From: Candidatus Protochlamydia naegleriophila
Lineage (GTDB): Bacteria > Chlamydiota > Chlamydiia > Chlamydiales > Parachlamydiaceae
NCBI RefSeq assembly: GCF_001499655.1
Contig: NZ_LN879502.1
Coordinates: 1,736,001-1,800,000, forward strand
Length of the DNA: 64,000 bases
Direction of reading: 5' to 3'
Position 1 is the stretch's first letter. Each line of letters begins with the position of its first letter. The notes beneath the pieces were generated by a model, which did not search any database, had not been told where the DNA came from, and was given only the letters and a program-made list of their open reading frames with translations. Of this stretch, positions 1 to 8,327 are shown in pieces. The translations under genes and the position numbers were made by a program.

Positions 1-62
1 TTTTCTTTACAGGGTCTTAACAACAGCCTCCTATCTTCTATATAACTTCACAAAGTAGCCTT

Positions 63-1349
63 ATGTTTTTCGTTTCCCGCTTTTTCATACTAGTCGCTTT
101 ACTTCCTTCTTTAATTATAGCAAATAGCGACGATCTGTTAACCAATCAGCAAATGAAAGAAGTGACGCTAAAAAACGGCTTACGCATATGCTTAAAACGC
201 ACCGATTATGAAGAGGGCGCATTCGTCTTTCAAATGTTTGCAATGGGAGGTTATGCTGCAGCACCCGTCGCAAATCGTCCATCTGCAGCCTTTGCAGGGG
301 CCATTGCCTGGGAGTCTGGCCTGCAAGACGCAAGTTCAGATAAAATCGCTTATGAACTCTATCAGCGCTCTTTGGAGATGAACGTCAGCATTAGGCTATT
401 TGACCGGGTCATTGAAGCCTCCGGCCTCACAGAGGATCTCTCTTATTGCCTTGAACTCATTCAGGCCTTGTTTAGAGCCCCTCAATTCACGTTTCAAGGA
501 CTCGAGCGCGTCATTTCAGAATCCAAAATATTGTTTCAAGACCATTCCCAAGAAACAATTAAGGATTGCTTTTTAAAAACCAATACACAAAATTGGGATG
601 TTTTAACATCATTGACTTGTGAAGATTTAAAGAAGGTTAAACTCGAGCAAGCCGAAGCCTTTTTTAAACAAGCCTTTGCAGACCCATCACTCTTCACCTT
701 GATATTGGTAGGCGATTTCGACTTCAATAATGCGACTGCTCTTCTTGAAAAACATTTAGGCTGCATTGAGGCACGCTCTTCAGCTCCCCTGATTAACCCT
801 GAAGCACCCCATTTTCCACAAGGCGTTACAAAAAGAGAAATTAAAGGCTATGCACGAAATCGATTAGCGTTGACCCGTTTAACCTTTCCGGTCATTAAAA
901 AAGAGCTCTCCTCACTCAATTTTATCTGCCACATTTTGTCCGCAAGGCTTCTGGACCATTTTTCTGCAGTTGATAGTCAAACCCAATTTGAAGTTCACTA
1001 TGAATTCCCCTTATTTCCTAGGCTTGACCACATATGGCTAATCGTTCAATTTTACGGCCCAACAACCACTATTCACTCGACGACCCAATCAACCCTAAAA
1101 ATCATTCATCACTTAAACCGGCTTGGACTCTCAGAGCAAGAAAGAAAAAGTGAGCTGGAAATCAGCAATTCCTGCGAAGAAGACAATATATATCTGCTGT
1201 CCCTCCTCTCAAATTGCTATCACGGCGGATGGGATTCGACTCTCATCGACTCCAAACACCCCATCGAGATCAAGCATAAGGGTTCTGAAAATATTCTGGA
1301 CTCTTATATTCATTTAGATCACTATTCTCTTATTTCTTTATACCCTTAA
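63..1349 (+). CDS. M16 (insulinase-like) peptidase homologue, probably inactive
   Basis: The 428-residue protein starts with a signal peptide-like stretch (residues 1-20, hydrophobic, ending in IIANS). The rest follows the M16 pattern: a strand-rich N-terminal half, the segment AIAWESGLQDASSDKI where active members show their helices, then a C-terminal half with TLILVGDFDF and LLEKHLG, typical of the M16 C-terminal domain. The HxxEH zinc motif is absent; the corresponding stretch (about residues 70-86) has no histidine at all. Non-catalytic M16 chains are known as partners of active ones, so a structural or partner role in the periplasm is a reasonable inference. The gene is followed after 12 bases by a Nudix gene on the same strand. 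Family is fairly sure; function is not. Confidence 0.7.
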   Translation: MFFVSRFFILVALLPSLIIANSDDLLTNQQMKEVTLKNGLRICLKRTDYEEGAFVFQMFAMGGYAAAPVANRPSAAFAGAIAWESGLQDASSDKIAYELYQRSLEMNVSIRLFDRVIEASGLTEDLSYCLELIQALFRAPQFTFQGLERVISESKILFQDHSQETIKDCFLKTNTQNWDVLTSLTCEDLKKVKLEQAEAFFKQAFADPSLFTLILVGDFDFNNATALLEKHLGCIEARSSAPLINPEAPHFPQGVTKREIKGYARNRLALTRLTFPVIKKELSSLNFICHILSARLLDHFSAVDSQTQFEVHYEFPLFPRLDHIWLIVQFYGPTTTIHSTTQSTLKIIHHLNRLGLSEQERKSELEISNSCEEDNIYLLSLLSNCYHGGWDSTLIDSKHPIEIKHKGSENILDSYIHLDHYSLISLYP

Positions 1350-1361
1350 TCATTATTTCTT

Positions 1362-1865
1362 ATGCCATTAGCACCAGCCTCAGTTGGGGTTATTTTTGAT
1401 GATGCCCATCTACACCTACTCCTCGTCAAACGATGCGATGTTCCAGTTTGGGTTCTTCCAGGAGGAGGAATTGATTCCAATGAAAGCCCCATTCAAGCAG
1501 TTGTAAGAGAAATTTATGAAGAGACAGGCCTCAACGTCTATGTCGAGCGCCAAGCAGCCGAATACACACCGATCAACCGTTTAGCAGCCCTGACATTCGT
1601 ATACGTTTGCAGCATTAAAGGTGGAGAAATAAAGACTTCCAACGAAACAAGAGAGGTTCGCTTTTTTGCTATTAATCAACTACCACCCGACTTGTTTACT
1701 CCTCATCGGGATTGGATTCATGATGCTCTCACATCAACAAGCACAGTCAAAAAACCCCTTACGCAAATCACTTATTTTGCCACCCTTAAATACTTTTTCA
1801 AGCATCCCATTCACATTTTATCCTATGCTTGGACAAGATGGATCAAAAAATACTTTAATCATTAA
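1362..1865 (+). CDS. Nudix hydrolase
   Basis: This 167-residue protein carries a complete Nudix box (G-x5-E-x7-REUxEExGU) around residues 36-58, including REIYEETGL, which binds the divalent metal and cleaves nucleoside diphosphates linked to another moiety. The N-terminal strand ASVGVIFDDAHLHLLLVKR and the proline-glycine turn VLPGGG before the box are normal for the fold. The C-terminal 40 residues are basic and aromatic, beyond the usual core. Substrate cannot be told. It probably belongs to the same transcript as the M16 homologue upstream and the FtsB-like gene downstream. Confidence 0.85.
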   Translation: MPLAPASVGVIFDDAHLHLLLVKRCDVPVWVLPGGGIDSNESPIQAVVREIYEETGLNVYVERQAAEYTPINRLAALTFVYVCSIKGGEIKTSNETREVRFFAINQLPPDLFTPHRDWIHDALTSTSTVKKPLTQITYFATLKYFFKHPIHILSYAWTRWIKKYFNH

Positions 1866-1967
1866 ATCCTTGAATGCAGCTAGGCAATTGCTTTCGTATT
1901 GCCAAAAAGAATAAATTTTCAGATACTCGAACCGGCACAAAAACGTCCAAACTTTCTATTCATTCCC

Positions 1968-2264
1968 ATGATTTATTCTCTTTATAGTCAAATTTTTCTG
2001 CGCTCTTGGTGGGTCGTCACTTTTCTTCTAATATGTGCAATTTTATATGAACAGGGGCTCAAAGAAAGAAATCGCCACTACCAGCAGCTGAATGAGCAAC
2101 GGATCGCTCTTCAAATCGAAAAACAAAAAGCGTTGCAAAAGCAGCAAGACTTAAAGTGGCAAATCAATAGCCAAAGTGACTTAGCCTGGATCGAATTAAC
2201 TCTGATGAAAGGTCTCGGACTTGTTCCTGAAGGGGAACAAAAAGTTTATTTTTATCAAGACTAG
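1968..2264 (+). CDS. FtsB/DivIC-like membrane protein
   Basis: A protein of 98 residues from the ATG at 1968; the frame is open from a TTG at 1899, but neither start has a clear ribosome binding site. It has one transmembrane helix near the N-terminus (WWVVTFLLICAILYEQ), a charged coiled-coil stretch rich in Gln, Lys and Leu, and a C-terminal part WIELTLMKGLGLVPEGEQKV resembling the end of FtsB/DivIC proteins (helix, then LGxVxPGE). That family links FtsL and FtsQ in the divisome. Chlamydiae lack FtsZ and most divisome proteins, so if correct this would be a retained fragment of that machinery. Assignment rests on topology and the C-terminal motif only. Confidence 0.5.
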   Translation: MIYSLYSQIFLRSWWVVTFLLICAILYEQGLKERNRHYQQLNEQRIALQIEKQKALQKQQDLKWQINSQSDLAWIELTLMKGLGLVPEGEQKVYFYQD

Positions 2265-2313
2265 GATCTTTTTGAAAAGCGCCAAACGCTTATTCCAGAG
2301 CTTTTATAGGCTC

Positions 2314-2360
2314 TTGCAAAGCTAGCAGCTTGCAATAAGGTTTTATGCTTACAAAACCTT
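2314..2360. terminator. Hairpins between convergent genes
   Basis: Two inverted repeats sit between the FtsB-like gene (plus) and nifS (minus). One pairs TTGCAAAGCT with AGCTTGCAA (one bulge) at about 2314-2335, the other pairs AAGGTTTT with AAAACCTT at 2337-2344 and 2353-2360 around an 8-base loop. Neither is followed by a clear T tract, so termination is inferred mainly from position. Confidence 0.4.
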
Positions 2361-2371
2361 CTGCAAGGTGA

Positions 2372-3511
2372 CTAATAGCCTTTTTTTCTCAATCGTTCAA
2401 CGACTCTAACAATCCCATCAACGGCTCGTACAATATCTTCTTCTGTCGTATGCCTGCCGACAGAAAAACGGATGGATGAATTCGCACGTGGCAATGGAAG
2501 CCCCATATTGAGTAAAATGCGCGAAGGCTCAAGAGCCCCAGAAGAGCAAGCCGAGCCATGGCTAACAGAAATACCTTCTAAGTCCAGATTCATCAATAGA
2601 GATTCGCCGTCTACTCCAACAAAAGATAAATTGGTTGTATTGGAGACTCGCTGCCCATCCCCATTTACAATGACCCCCTCTAACCGAGCCATTACGCCTT
2701 CTTCCAGTTGATTTCTTCGCGCTGACAGATAAGAAGTAATCATCTCTTGTTCATTGGCTAAAATTGAAATCGCTTGAGCCAATGCAATAATACCCGGAAG
2801 GTTTTCAGTACCGGCTCTACGGCCAAACTCTTGCGTTCCTCCTGTGCACAAAGGATTCATTTTTAGCGTCTGCTTACACACACTAAATCCGATTCCTTTA
2901 GGAGCATGAATCTTATGTCCACTAAAAAAGATAGCAGATACACCTTGAGGAATGTTAAACGACTCTTTGCCCAATAAAGCAACCCCGTCGACAACGAAAG
3001 GAATATGCGCTTGTTGCGCAATGGCAGCGATAGATTCTATATCGGTTTTAACCCCAGTTTCATTGTTGACAGCCATCAACGTAATCAAACGCGTGTCCGG
3101 GCGCAAAGCCTCTTTCACAGCATGAGGCTCAACAGCTCCAAGCGATCCAACAGGAAGAAAGGATGCTTGATACCCCTTCTTTTCCAAGTCTTTCACCGTT
3201 TCAAATACGCAAGAATGTTCGACACTCGAAGTAATGATATGACCAGTTGTAAAGTGCTGCATGACTCCGTTGAGGAGTAGGCATGCCCCTTCCGTTCCTC
3301 CAGAAGTAAAAATAATTTCGTTAGGCCGGACGCCTAAGAAACGAGCAATGATTTGACGGCTCTCATCAAGTTTACGTCGACATTGTTGCCCATGAAAATG
3401 GATGCTTGAAGGGTTTCCCTCTTCCTCTTTTAATTCTTGAATTAGAACTTCCAAAACTCGAGCATCTAGCGCTGTACTGGAATTGCAATCAAGATAAATC
3501 CGTCGGCTCAT
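2372..3511 (-). CDS. nifS: Cysteine desulfurase (NifS/IscS family)
   Basis: A full-length PLP enzyme of 379 residues that takes sulfur from cysteine for Fe-S clusters and other thio-cofactors. The Schiff-base lysine is K200 in FFSGHK, the cofactor-stacking histidine is H99 in SSVEHS, the Asp-binding region is FVVDGVALLGK, and the catalytic loop cysteine is C322 in SACSSGALEPS. The loop is of the short group I type. The start ATG lies inside the end of the upstream PP2C gene (23-base overlap), so the two are probably co-translated. The same PP2C/NifS neighbourhood is, as far as I recall, found in Chlamydia trachomatis, which supports the taxonomic assignment. Confidence 0.92.
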   Translation of the reverse strand: MSRRIYLDCNSSTALDARVLEVLIQELKEEEGNPSSIHFHGQQCRRKLDESRQIIARFLGVRPNEIIFTSGGTEGACLLLNGVMQHFTTGHIITSSVEHSCVFETVKDLEKKGYQASFLPVGSLGAVEPHAVKEALRPDTRLITLMAVNNETGVKTDIESIAAIAQQAHIPFVVDGVALLGKESFNIPQGVSAIFFSGHKIHAPKGIGFSVCKQTLKMNPLCTGGTQEFGRRAGTENLPGIIALAQAISILANEQEMITSYLSARRNQLEEGVMARLEGVIVNGDGQRVSNTTNLSFVGVDGESLLMNLDLEGISVSHGSACSSGALEPSRILLNMGLPLPRANSSIRFSVGRHTTEEDIVRAVDGIVRVVERLRKKGY

Positions 3512-4268
3512 ACTTATCCTGAATCTTGATGATAACTACAGTAATGTTATCATAACCGCCTTTACATTTCGCGGCTTTAACTAACTTTTTAGCTATGTCT
3601 TCTTCCGGATTTTCAGCTATGATACGTTGCATTTCTTTTCTGGTTAAAAGATCACTTAATCCATCGGTGCACATAACGATGATGTCACCCGCATGGATTG
3701 AATCTGACGACACAGTCGGCTCAACAAAAGGTTCGGTTCCAATTGCTTTCGTGATGATATTCTTGTAGGCAAAGTCATTTGCTTGCTGCTCATTGAGCTG
3801 ACCTAAGTCAATTAATTCTCTTAACAACGAATGATCTTGTGTGATTTGTTCGAGATGATTGTTGCGAAAGCGATAGATGCGGCTATCGCCCACATGGCCA
3901 AAAACAATTCCATCTCCATGCAAGAAAACGCAGCATAGCGTCGTCCCCATTCCTTTCAGTTTATCATTCTCACGCCCCATGCGATAGATGGCATAATTCA
4001 CTTCCTGAATGGTTTCTATAATATGCTGAGTACAAACTGGTAGACTTTTGTTTAGCAAAGAGATTTTTTCTTTAAATCTCATGCATAATTGATTCACAGC
4101 TTCGTGTGAAGCAACTTCGCCTGCCTGATGCCCCCCCATCCCATCTGCTAAAACAAAAAACTGATCTTCTAGAAGATGATTCCAAAAATCTTCGTTATTT
4201 TGCCTAACAAGCCCAACATCGGAGATGCCATAAACAGAGATCTTATAGAGCATTACTTGAAGTGCCAT
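3489..4268 (-). CDS. PP2C-family serine/threonine protein phosphatase
   Basis: A metal-dependent phosphatase. The PP2C motifs occur in order: SDVGLVRQNNED, LADGMGGHQAGEVAS (metal-binding DGMGG), GMGTTL, GHVGDSRIYR, TQDHSLLRELIDLGQL, ITKAIGT, CTDGLSDLLT and the final GGYDNITVVII. All metal-binding aspartates are present. The frame is open to 4328, but its first 20 residues are hydrophobic and outside the fold; I prefer the ATG at 4268 (residue 21 of the longer frame) or the one at 4253. It would oppose Ser/Thr kinases, possibly including the Pkn-type kinases known in chlamydiae. It overlaps the start of nifS. Confidence 0.9.
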   Translation of the reverse strand: MALQVMLYKISVYGISDVGLVRQNNEDFWNHLLEDQFFVLADGMGGHQAGEVASHEAVNQLCMRFKEKISLLNKSLPVCTQHIIETIQEVNYAIYRMGRENDKLKGMGTTLCCVFLHGDGIVFGHVGDSRIYRFRNNHLEQITQDHSLLRELIDLGQLNEQQANDFAYKNIITKAIGTEPFVEPTVSSDSIHAGDIIVMCTDGLSDLLTRKEMQRIIAENPEEDIAKKLVKAAKCKGGYDNITVVIIKIQDKYEPTDLS

Positions 4269-4815
4269 AATAATAAGGTAAAACCTAAAAGGTGGCGTAG
4301 TAAAAGCAATTAATGACGAGCAACTCAAAGGATGGGCCCGTAAATTAGCTTTTCAAGTTATATATAACAGTCCTAAATCATTTATTAAACAACGCAAATT
4401 CTTTTGCAGTCTAAAAAATTTTTCTAAGCCTCTTATGTAGATAAGTGATTGGCTGCTTGTTCTATACTACAAAAAAACACTTTTAAAAGATAGGAAAGCC
4501 TATTTTTTCATGAAAAAAAATTGCTTTGTTAGAGAGAAAATTAAAGTAAAAAATAACTATTCAATGTTGAGTAGATATCATAAAAACGACAGGATCTTTT
4601 ATAATAATTTTTTAAATCAATATTCGTAATAGGCAAAAAGCATTTCTAAAGTTAAATTCTTGATTTTCTAAAACATGCTTTAAAGCCCATCTCAAGCCAA
4701 CTCTTGAAGTGTAATTTCTAAGCAGCAATCTTAAAATGGCTCAGATTTAAGGAGAACCGGCACCATGCATACTGATCACTATTTAAATCTGTACTAGGAT
4801 TTAGTGGGTTGAGGT
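4269..4815. other. AT-rich intergenic region, 3' hairpin only
   Basis: I see no convincing gene here. Close to the serpin end an inverted repeat pairs CAGATTTAA (4742-4750) with TTAAATCTG (4783-4791) around a 32-base loop; this may be part of the serpin 3' end. The rest is AT-rich and presumably holds the promoter of the PP2C-nifS pair near its left edge. A 44-codon open stretch on the minus strand lacks a start codon. Confidence 0.4.
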
Positions 4816-6066
4816 TTAAGGCTGCAGAATGCGCCCCATTCCCAAAATGGATTGTGTATTGCGTTCAACAAGCATGAAAAAGAAAGGATGATCGATAAGC
4901 AATTCTACAGGATTGCCTTGTCCGGCCGGCTGTGCATCTACAGAGCTTGTTGATCGTGCATTAGAATCACTCCCCTCTTCGGTTATGCGGAATAATGTTT
5001 TATGGACAGCTCGATTCAATTGCAACCCTTCCTTCTCACTAATACCGGACAAATCAGCTTTCTGCGAGAATAGCTGCTTAATCCCCATGCCCTGTAAAAC
5101 AGAGTCTAACACCATTTTACTATCAATGCGAAAACGGGGCAATTCAAGGGCAACGTTTTGCAGACGAACTCCATCCATCCAAGCTCTTACATTTTCGATT
5201 GTCATTTCTTGAAGGAGAGTTTGCCACCCCATCTTTTCTTTTGGTAAAAAAATGATGAGGGAGAGAATTAATTCACTTCCTTCTTGTTGAGCATACGGAA
5301 TTTCAATTAGAGTAAAGGTATCCTGAAGCAAGAGGGGATATTGAGCCGTTGTCCGCATCATCTCAACTTGCCGTACTTGCCTTTCATTGATGTGAAAGGG
5401 CTTGCGCGTGGTTTGCTTGAGCGGGAATAAATGTGCCCAAGTTCCCTTTGCATAAAAGGCAGTTGTTAAAAGGAGTTGCGTATCATCGGATAGATCTTGA
5501 GAACCCACCATTTGGTGAACATGATTATTAGTATGCGTTGACGTCCATTCGTTGATCTGCTTAATGGTATTAACAAATTCGCGCTTAAAGTCCACTTGTT
5601 TGGTTTCAGCTTCAAAATCGCGTTTAAGCGCATATTGATAAGCATTAACTAAAGAAATATCCTCCTGAATCCAAACCGCACTAGCCAAAAATAGTTGCGT
5701 ATCGTTTTTCTTGCGGGGTTGAGCTGTAAAAAATTGGTCTAGGCTTCCTATCAGCGGAACAAAACTTGATGAGTACCCGACGGCTTTTTGAATTTCATTT
5801 GCCGTCTCTCTTTTTGCCCCAATAGAAATCCGAGCTAAACCAGACGCGATGCTATAAGGAGAGCAAATAAAGTTTCCTTTATACTGGCTATGTAATTGTT
5901 TGAGAAGAGAAAGGGCAAAGCGATTATTGCCTTGAATGACCATATTAAAGTGCTGGTCTTGCTGAGATATCTTTTCAGGATTCGGCTGAGCCTGTTGCGC
6001 ATCTGCTGGCTGAGTCATCAGTAAAAGAATTAAACAAAAACTAAGCTGCCAAAAACGTCTCATCAT
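4816..6066 (-). CDS. Secreted serpin (serine protease inhibitor family I4)
   Basis: The 416-residue protein has a clear signal peptide (residues 1-23, hydrophobic core LSFCLILLLM, end ADA). The body is serpin throughout: GNFICSPYSIASGLARISIGAK near the N-terminus, LLLTTAFYAKGTWAHLF (the conserved N-A-x-F/Y-F-K-G-x-W region), LELPRFRID, DLSGISEKEGLQLNRAVHKT and the C-terminal HPFFFMLVERNTQSILGMGRILQP. The reactive centre loop spans about residues 363-388 with hinge EEGSDSNARSTSS. Inhibitory serpins prefer small residues at P14-P8; Asn and Arg here are unusual and the loop is a few residues longer than in antitrypsin, so inhibition is likely but not assured. A secreted serpin in an intracellular bacterium could block host or amoebal proteases. 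It stands alone on the minus strand. Confidence 0.93.
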   Translation of the reverse strand: MMRRFWQLSFCLILLLMTQPADAQQAQPNPEKISQQDQHFNMVIQGNNRFALSLLKQLHSQYKGNFICSPYSIASGLARISIGAKRETANEIQKAVGYSSSFVPLIGSLDQFFTAQPRKKNDTQLFLASAVWIQEDISLVNAYQYALKRDFEAETKQVDFKREFVNTIKQINEWTSTHTNNHVHQMVGSQDLSDDTQLLLTTAFYAKGTWAHLFPLKQTTRKPFHINERQVRQVEMMRTTAQYPLLLQDTFTLIEIPYAQQEGSELILSLIIFLPKEKMGWQTLLQEMTIENVRAWMDGVRLQNVALELPRFRIDSKMVLDSVLQGMGIKQLFSQKADLSGISEKEGLQLNRAVHKTLFRITEEGSDSNARSTSSVDAQPAGQGNPVELLIDHPFFFMLVERNTQSILGMGRILQP

Positions 6067-6119
6067 TTTTATTCCCTAACAATCCTTAAAATCATATCAG
6101 ACAGATTTAGTAGGAATTC

Positions 6120-6998
6120 TTAACTGAAGAAAATTAATAAAATGCTTATGAAATTAAAAAAAGCATGCAGTCCTATGGAAGCCCATAAGGAGCGTTGCTT
6201 TTCATAAATAAATCCTAAAAAGCAAGATAGCATAAATAAGGAGGAAAGCAACTCTATATTTGTAGTCCCTTGTGTGCTAGAAAAATGAAAAACAGCAAAA
6301 ATTAACGATGTTAAGGCAACCGCTCCAGTCGCATGTCCGAACTTTGACTTCAGCCAGTTTTGCAAAAGTCCCCGAAAGAGCACCTCTTCTGTAAATGGCA
6401 CTAAAACAATTACTTCAAAAGCCGTAATCCCAAATAACAAGGGATCAGATAAAATACTTTTTAAATGCTTCACAGCAACCTGATCAACTGTTGGCTCACG
6501 AAAGATGACTAAAACTGCAATTGCGATGACTTGTCCAAAGATCATGACAAACGGATAACTGATCAACCAAGCTTCTATTCCAGCAAGCAATTGACGATAC
6601 CCAGTCAAATCTGTTTGCCGCCAAAGTTGATGGCGAGTATCTCTTCGCAAATCGAAATAAACTCTCCATACGCCAAGGAACCCGCCAAAAATAATTAAGG
6701 CATTAATCCACCCTTTTGCCACTTCGCCAAAACTCGTCATGTCAACCACTTTTCCTGTTGTCACGTAAAAGGCAACAACAATTAAAGCCGGTACGACTAT
6801 CAATTCGGCGAGGCAAAAAACAAAAAATCCTTTTAGAACATCTTTGCCCTTGATTAAAGGAAGGAAAGTTGGCACAAAACCTTTAAAAAAACCCTTTTGC
6901 CATGCAGCATAGCCGGCAAGACATCCTAAGATCAATCCTATGATCAATACAATGATGTGCTGGTGTAGTTGTTCTTGAATGAGATGATCTTCTAACAT
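6120..6998 (-). CDS. CPBP-family intramembrane metalloprotease (CAAX/Abi type)
   Basis: A polytopic membrane protein with the three CPBP motifs: EEVLFRG (E-E-x3-R), FAVFHF (F-x3-H) and HAFFNF (H-x3-N). These form the intramembrane metal site of the Rce1-like glutamic/metallo protease family. About eight hydrophobic segments are visible; the motifs lie in the C-terminal third. The frame is open to a TTG at 7028, but the ATG at 6998 is the better start. Substrate unknown; bacterial members act in peptide processing, bacteriocin self-immunity or protein sorting. The gene is divergent from the methyltransferase at 7080, and the 80-base gap must hold both promoters. Confidence 0.85.
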   Translation of the reverse strand: MLEDHLIQEQLHQHIIVLIIGLILGCLAGYAAWQKGFFKGFVPTFLPLIKGKDVLKGFFVFCLAELIVVPALIVVAFYVTTGKVVDMTSFGEVAKGWINALIIFGGFLGVWRVYFDLRRDTRHQLWRQTDLTGYRQLLAGIEAWLISYPFVMIFGQVIAIAVLVIFREPTVDQVAVKHLKSILSDPLLFGITAFEVIVLVPFTEEVLFRGLLQNWLKSKFGHATGAVALTSLIFAVFHFSSTQGTTNIELLSSLFMLSCFLGFIYEKQRSLWASIGLHAFFNFISILLIFFS

Positions 6999-7079
6999 TT
7001 TGGAGCAAACCTCATAGACTCTTATCAAATAATCTTTTAAACTACAAATTTAAGTTTAATCTTAAACGAAGAGAACTTT

Positions 7080-8069
7080 ATGGCAGATAGTCGTCTTAAC
7101 ATTGTTCAAACAAGCCCTCCTTCTTCCTCAAACTCAACTCCAATAGGTGGATCTTCCCGTCTATCACGACAAAAAGAAAACCAGGCTAAATTCGAACGAT
7201 TATGGCTGGTCGATCCTGAACAGTTTAACCCGCTTCGCAATTGGATGCAAAAGGAACGTTTAGAAAGAACATGGACTTTATTAAATAGTCATACAGAATT
7301 AGCCAATAAAAAAGTGGCCGATATTGGTTGCGGAGCCGGCGTGTTTTCACGATTAATGCGAGATGCTGGAGCAAACCTCGAAGCCATTGATATTGCAGAA
7401 AATGCCCTTAAGCAGCTTAGAAAGCACGATATGCATCGCATCGAAGCCAAACAAAGTGGAATGCCTGCAACAACGCTTCCAGATCACAACTATGATGTCG
7501 TCGTTTGCACAGAAATTATTGCCGAGCTTCATCGAGAAGACTATCGCCTATTTTTTGCCGAGCTCGCACGCCTTGTTCACCCAGACGGCTATGTCATCTG
7601 CTCCTCCCCCATCGACATTCATACCGATGGCGGCGTTCACCGTCTCATTGAGCTGGCACAAACAGAATTTGATATCATCGACTCTCAAACAAGCTATCAT
7701 GCTCTTTACATCAGGCTAAAGCACTCATTAGAAGCACCTTCGCGATACATTCAAGGCTGGAAAAATTCGACCTATAGACAAGAAGAGCTGAATAAGCGAA
7801 AAGGTGTGAGCAAATTATGGTACTCGCTTCAAACAAGTTTTGCACTCGTTTGGCTATGGATTCTCTTCAATCCTCTTTGTTCACTCTTGCTAACGCCTTT
7901 CCACAAAAGCCGTTTTTTTTTGCTTCGCATGGAGGCGCTTTGCCAATTTCTATCTGACGAAAAAGGAATCAGTCACTATATTTTTATAGCTAAACGCCGA
8001 CCATTGACGACTGTCGATCCGCAAGAAAGACCTATCGAAAAACCAAGAAGAAAAGAAATCTGGGATTAA
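7080..8069 (+). CDS. SAM-dependent methyltransferase (UbiG/class I type)
   Basis: A class I Rossmann methyltransferase domain occupies about residues 55-190: motif I VADIGCGAGVFS binds S-adenosylmethionine, then LEAIDIAENAL (acidic end of strand 2), DVVVCTEIIAEL (motif IV) and LVHPDGYVICSSP. An N-terminal Ser/Pro-rich tail of about 30 residues precedes it. A tryptophan- and leucine-rich stretch (VWLWILFNPLCSLLLTPF, near residue 265) could anchor it to membrane, and the end is basic. Motif I resembles quinone and lipid methyltransferases, but the substrate is not identifiable. Confidence 0.8.
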   Translation: MADSRLNIVQTSPPSSSNSTPIGGSSRLSRQKENQAKFERLWLVDPEQFNPLRNWMQKERLERTWTLLNSHTELANKKVADIGCGAGVFSRLMRDAGANLEAIDIAENALKQLRKHDMHRIEAKQSGMPATTLPDHNYDVVVCTEIIAELHREDYRLFFAELARLVHPDGYVICSSPIDIHTDGGVHRLIELAQTEFDIIDSQTSYHALYIRLKHSLEAPSRYIQGWKNSTYRQEELNKRKGVSKLWYSLQTSFALVWLWILFNPLCSLLLTPFHKSRFFLLRMEALCQFLSDEKGISHYIFIAKRRPLTTVDPQERPIEKPRRKEIWD

Positions 8070-8092
8070 AAAGCTAAAGTGGAAAGAAAGAC

Positions 8093-8104
8093 TGGTAAAA
8101 AAAA
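8093..8104 (-). terminator. T tract ending the SRP RNA
   Basis: On the minus strand the closing helix of the SRP RNA (3' strand TCTCCGGTT) runs straight into a run of eight T at 8097-8104. The helix plus T run would work as an intrinsic terminator. Confidence 0.65.
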
Positions 8105-8200
8105 CCGGAGATTGTCTCAAGGCATAAACATCATCCTTAAGGCTGCTACATTCCTGTCCTGACCTGGTTCGGACTGTTTTATTCCATGAGGTCCCCGGTT
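8103..8200 (-). ncRNA. ffs: Small bacterial signal recognition particle RNA (4.5S-like)
   Basis: Read on the minus strand, the stretch contains the universally conserved SRP domain IV core: CCAGGTCAGGACAGGAA, then GTAGCAGCC on the other side of the loop, closely matching the E. coli 4.5S core (CAGGTCAGGTCCGGAAGGAAGCAGCC). The ends AACCGGGGA (8200-8192) and TCTCCGGTT (8111-8103) pair to close a single long hairpin of about 98 nt. It binds Ffh and targets nascent membrane proteins to the translocase. No Alu domain is present, as usual for Gram-negative-type SRP RNA. The exact 5' end is inferred from the pairing. Confidence 0.93.
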
Positions 8201-8327
8201 AAATCTGTTAAACCTTGCTCGTAGAAAAACTTTATATTATAATGAGTTAAGTTTTTTTACAATAAGAATCTAAGCACCTTTGAAAATTTATCCGTCATGG
8301 GGGAACGTTTACCCTCTTTTAAAAAGT

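Noticed and set aside
4620-4750. Minus-strand open stretch of about 44 codons (segment LLLRNYTSRVGLRWALKHV) between serpin and PP2C
   Set aside because: It has no start codon, no ribosome binding site and no recognised family; a decayed fragment is possible but unsupported.
4765-4797. Nine-codon ORF after AAGGAGAACCGGCACC
   Set aside because: The ribosome binding site is good, but the peptide is too short and has no gene downstream on the same strand to regulate.
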